A stretch of 18,111 nt of DNA from Methylococcales bacterium (GTDB taxonomy: Bacteria > Pseudomonadota > Gammaproteobacteria > Methylococcales > Methylomonadaceae), in assembly GCA_023134955.1 (NCBI GenBank), contig JAGLUC010000069.1:1-18111 (forward strand), given 5' to 3'. The notes beneath the pieces were generated by a model that saw only the letters and a program-made list of their open reading frames with translations, was not told where the DNA came from and searched no databases. Below, one piece after another: positions 16,766 through 18,111 of the stretch (position 1 is the first letter of the stretch; the number at the start of each line of letters is the position of its first letter). The position numbers and the translations under genes were made by a program.

Positions 16766-17617
16766 ATGTGCGGTAAATTATACGTTGTTGCAACCCCAAT
16801 AGGTAATTTAGCAGATTTTAGCTATCGAGCCGTTGAAATTTTAAAAAAAGTTGATTTAATTGCGGCTGAGGACACTCGGCACGTAAAAATGTTATTACAA
16901 CATTATGGTATTAGCAATAAATTAGTTTCATTACATCAGCATAATGAAGAAAAAATCGCGCCAGGCTTAATTGAACAAATAAAGACTGGAATATCAGTTG
17001 CTTTGGTTTCTGATGCGGGAACGCCTTTGCTTAGTGATCCAGGAATGCCATTGGTAAAACTGGCAAAACAACAGGGGGTGGAAGTCTCCCCCATTCCAGG
17101 TGCTTGTGCATTAATTTCTGCGTTGTCTGTTTCTGGGCTCCCCGTCACAAAATTTACCTTTGAAGGGTTTTTGCCGAGAACATCGTCAGCAAGAAAAGCT
17201 TTTTTCCTCACTAAGAAAGATGAAACAGCTACCTGGGTTTTTTATGAATCTAGTCATAGAATTTTAGCATCACTACAAGATTTAGCTGAAATATTGCCTG
17301 GTGATAGAAGAGTTGTCGTCGCCAGGGAGTTAACTAAATTATTTGAAACAGTGGTTAACGATTCTTTAGAAAATATTTTGGATAAGGTAAAAAATGATAA
17401 CAATATGCAAAAGGGTGAGTTTGTGGTGCTTGTTGAAGGTGCTGTTGTTAATAAGAAAGCAGGCGATATTACTGAAGAACAAAAAAAGGTTTTGCAGGTT
17501 TTACTGCAAGAGTGTTCTATTAAATCAGCAGTTGCAATGGCTGTTGAAATAACAGGAGCAAGAAAAAAACTGTTATATCAGGCTGCATTAAGTTTGAATG
17601 AGGTGGATGGGAAATAA
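16766..17617 (+). CDS. rsmI: 16S rRNA (cytidine-1402-2'-O) methyltransferase RsmI
   Basis: This 283-residue SAM-dependent methyltransferase of the tetrapyrrole-methylase fold modifies the ribose of C1402 in the decoding centre of 16S rRNA. Signatures: ATPIGNL (9-15), EDTR (35-38), SDAGTPLLSDPG (82-93), PGACALISALSVSGLP and the FEGFLPR segment. Length and C-terminal helical extension match E. coli RsmI (YraL, 286 residues). It is the only gene on the plus strand and diverges from lpoA as in E. coli. No clear hairpin with a T run follows its stop. Confidence 0.97.
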   Translation: MCGKLYVVATPIGNLADFSYRAVEILKKVDLIAAEDTRHVKMLLQHYGISNKLVSLHQHNEEKIAPGLIEQIKTGISVALVSDAGTPLLSDPGMPLVKLAKQQGVEVSPIPGACALISALSVSGLPVTKFTFEGFLPRTSSARKAFFLTKKDETATWVFYESSHRILASLQDLAEILPGDRRVVVARELTKLFETVVNDSLENILDKVKNDNNMQKGEFVVLVEGAVVNKKAGDITEEQKKVLQVLLQECSIKSAVAMAVEITGARKKLLYQAALSLNEVDGK

Positions 17618-17623
17618 TTCTTA

Positions 17624-17759
17624 CATGACAAGACAGTTGTCAATTCACTATTGTTAGTCAAAGTTATCAGTCAAACAGAATAACAACGCAAATAACTGGG
17701 CGTTAAAATGGGGGACTTCCCAACGCTTTCAACGATCTATGTTGATTTTCCTTGTCATG
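17624..17759. repeat. 136-bp segment bordered by a 9-bp inverted repeat
   Basis: CATGACAAG (17624-17632) and its exact reverse complement CTTGTCATG (17751-17759) border a non-coding stretch after rsmI. Inside, GCGTT (17700-17704) can pair with AACGC on either side (17685-17689 or 17722-17726), so alternative hairpins are possible. No target-site duplication flanks it. It could be a small inverted-repeat element, a bidirectional terminator region or a structured RNA. Confidence 0.4.
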
Positions 17760-17772
17760 CCTATATTTTTGG

Positions 17773-18111
17773 TTAAATATTTTCTATCATTTCCTTAATA
17801 ATATCTGTTTCTCGATAGCCTTCACCCCATGACCACCCAGCAAAAATTGACCAGATGAAGCGACTTATTTGTTTTACATCATCATATTCAAGAGATGAAT
17901 TCTTGAATCGGTATATTTCACGATTGAGCTCATTAAAAAAGCCAAATACCTTTTCATCTTTAAATTCAATATTGTTTAGTACGTAGTTAGTTTCACTTAA
18001 TAAAAGCTCTAACTCCATTAGGATGTCTTTTAATAAATATTCATTAAGTCCATTTAAAATGGTGGCTCTTCTCCGCCTTGATGTATAAAGTTTTATCTTT
18101 TTCTGCCCTTC
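17773..18111 (-). CDS. Unrecognised protein, 5' end outside the window
   Basis: I do not recognise this gene. The frame is open from the stop at 17773 to the right edge, giving 112 visible residues. An ATG at 18016-18018 would give an 81-residue protein, but it has no ribosome binding site, and the 31 codons upstream of it to the edge contain no stop and read as ordinary protein (basic KKIKLYTSRRR, then NGLNEYLLKD). I therefore treat it as the C-terminal part of a larger gene. The visible part is acidic and probably helical, with an aromatic patch RFIWSIFAGWSWGEGY near the end and no membrane helix. Small acidic helical proteins of this sort include immunity proteins, but nothing here proves that. 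Confidence 0.55.
   Translation of the reverse strand, partial: EGQKKIKLYTSRRRRATILNGLNEYLLKDILMELELLLSETNYVLNNIEFKDEKVFGFFNELNREIYRFKNSSLEYDDVKQISRFIWSIFAGWSWGEGYRETDIIKEMIENI

Noticed and set aside
17680..17705. attC-like ends (TAACAACGC ... GGGCGTTA) suggesting an integron cassette boundary
   Set aside because: Only about 25 bp separate the two ends, far below the size of an attC site; the right core box deviates from GTTRRRY and no integrase or cassette array is visible.
17618..17772. Possible rnpB or mraZ-region signals after rsmI, as in some Gammaproteobacteria
   Set aside because: The gap is too short for RNase P RNA and none of its conserved segments, nor repeated MraZ boxes, are seen.

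Overview
The window is an AT-rich, gene-dense piece of a gammaproteobacterial chromosome. The lineage is read from three things: the rsmI / lpoA-yraN-diaA-dolP arrangement matches the E. coli yraL / yraM-yraN-yraO-yraP order; argS is followed directly by an FtsN-like SPOR protein; and there is a complete core of a Pil-Chp (type IV pilus) chemosensory operon. A type IV pilus-bearing environmental gammaproteobacterium fits. I cannot name a genus from sequence alone.

Layout from right to left, following transcription of the minus strand. At 17773-18111 lies the 3' part of an unrecognised gene whose frame runs off the right edge. 17618-17772 is a short intergenic stretch with a 9-bp inverted repeat at its borders. 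rsmI (16766-17617) is the only plus-strand gene and diverges from lpoA across 48 bp. Then come lpoA, yraN, diaA and dolP, tightly packed, for cell-envelope and replication-initiation functions. argS follows with its own predicted promoter and overlaps a SPOR-domain membrane protein. 10371-10836 is a 466-bp gap with a striking G/C-run tract and several small hairpins.

From 10370 leftwards is one long co-directional cluster. It starts with a PilG-like response regulator carrying an extra N-terminal domain, then PilH, PilI (CheW-like), PilJ (chemoreceptor) and ChpA (hybrid CheA). Instead of the pilK/chpB adaptation genes of Pseudomonas, it continues with no strong terminator into a Porin_5-type outer-membrane barrel and two paralogous secreted proteins. 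Each of the two has two copies of a module of about 115 residues marked by a near-invariant GYGG-IH-KNY-RG motif. A hairpin terminator lies just after the last gene.

The most interesting part is this left end. Four copies of a helical periplasmic module and a porin appear to be co-transcribed with a Pil-Chp signalling pathway, which suggests (inference only) a dedicated uptake or sensing arm in the envelope. ChpA is under half the Pseudomonas length and has a single canonical Hpt histidine, and no methyltransferase or methylesterase gene is visible, so the pathway looks streamlined.
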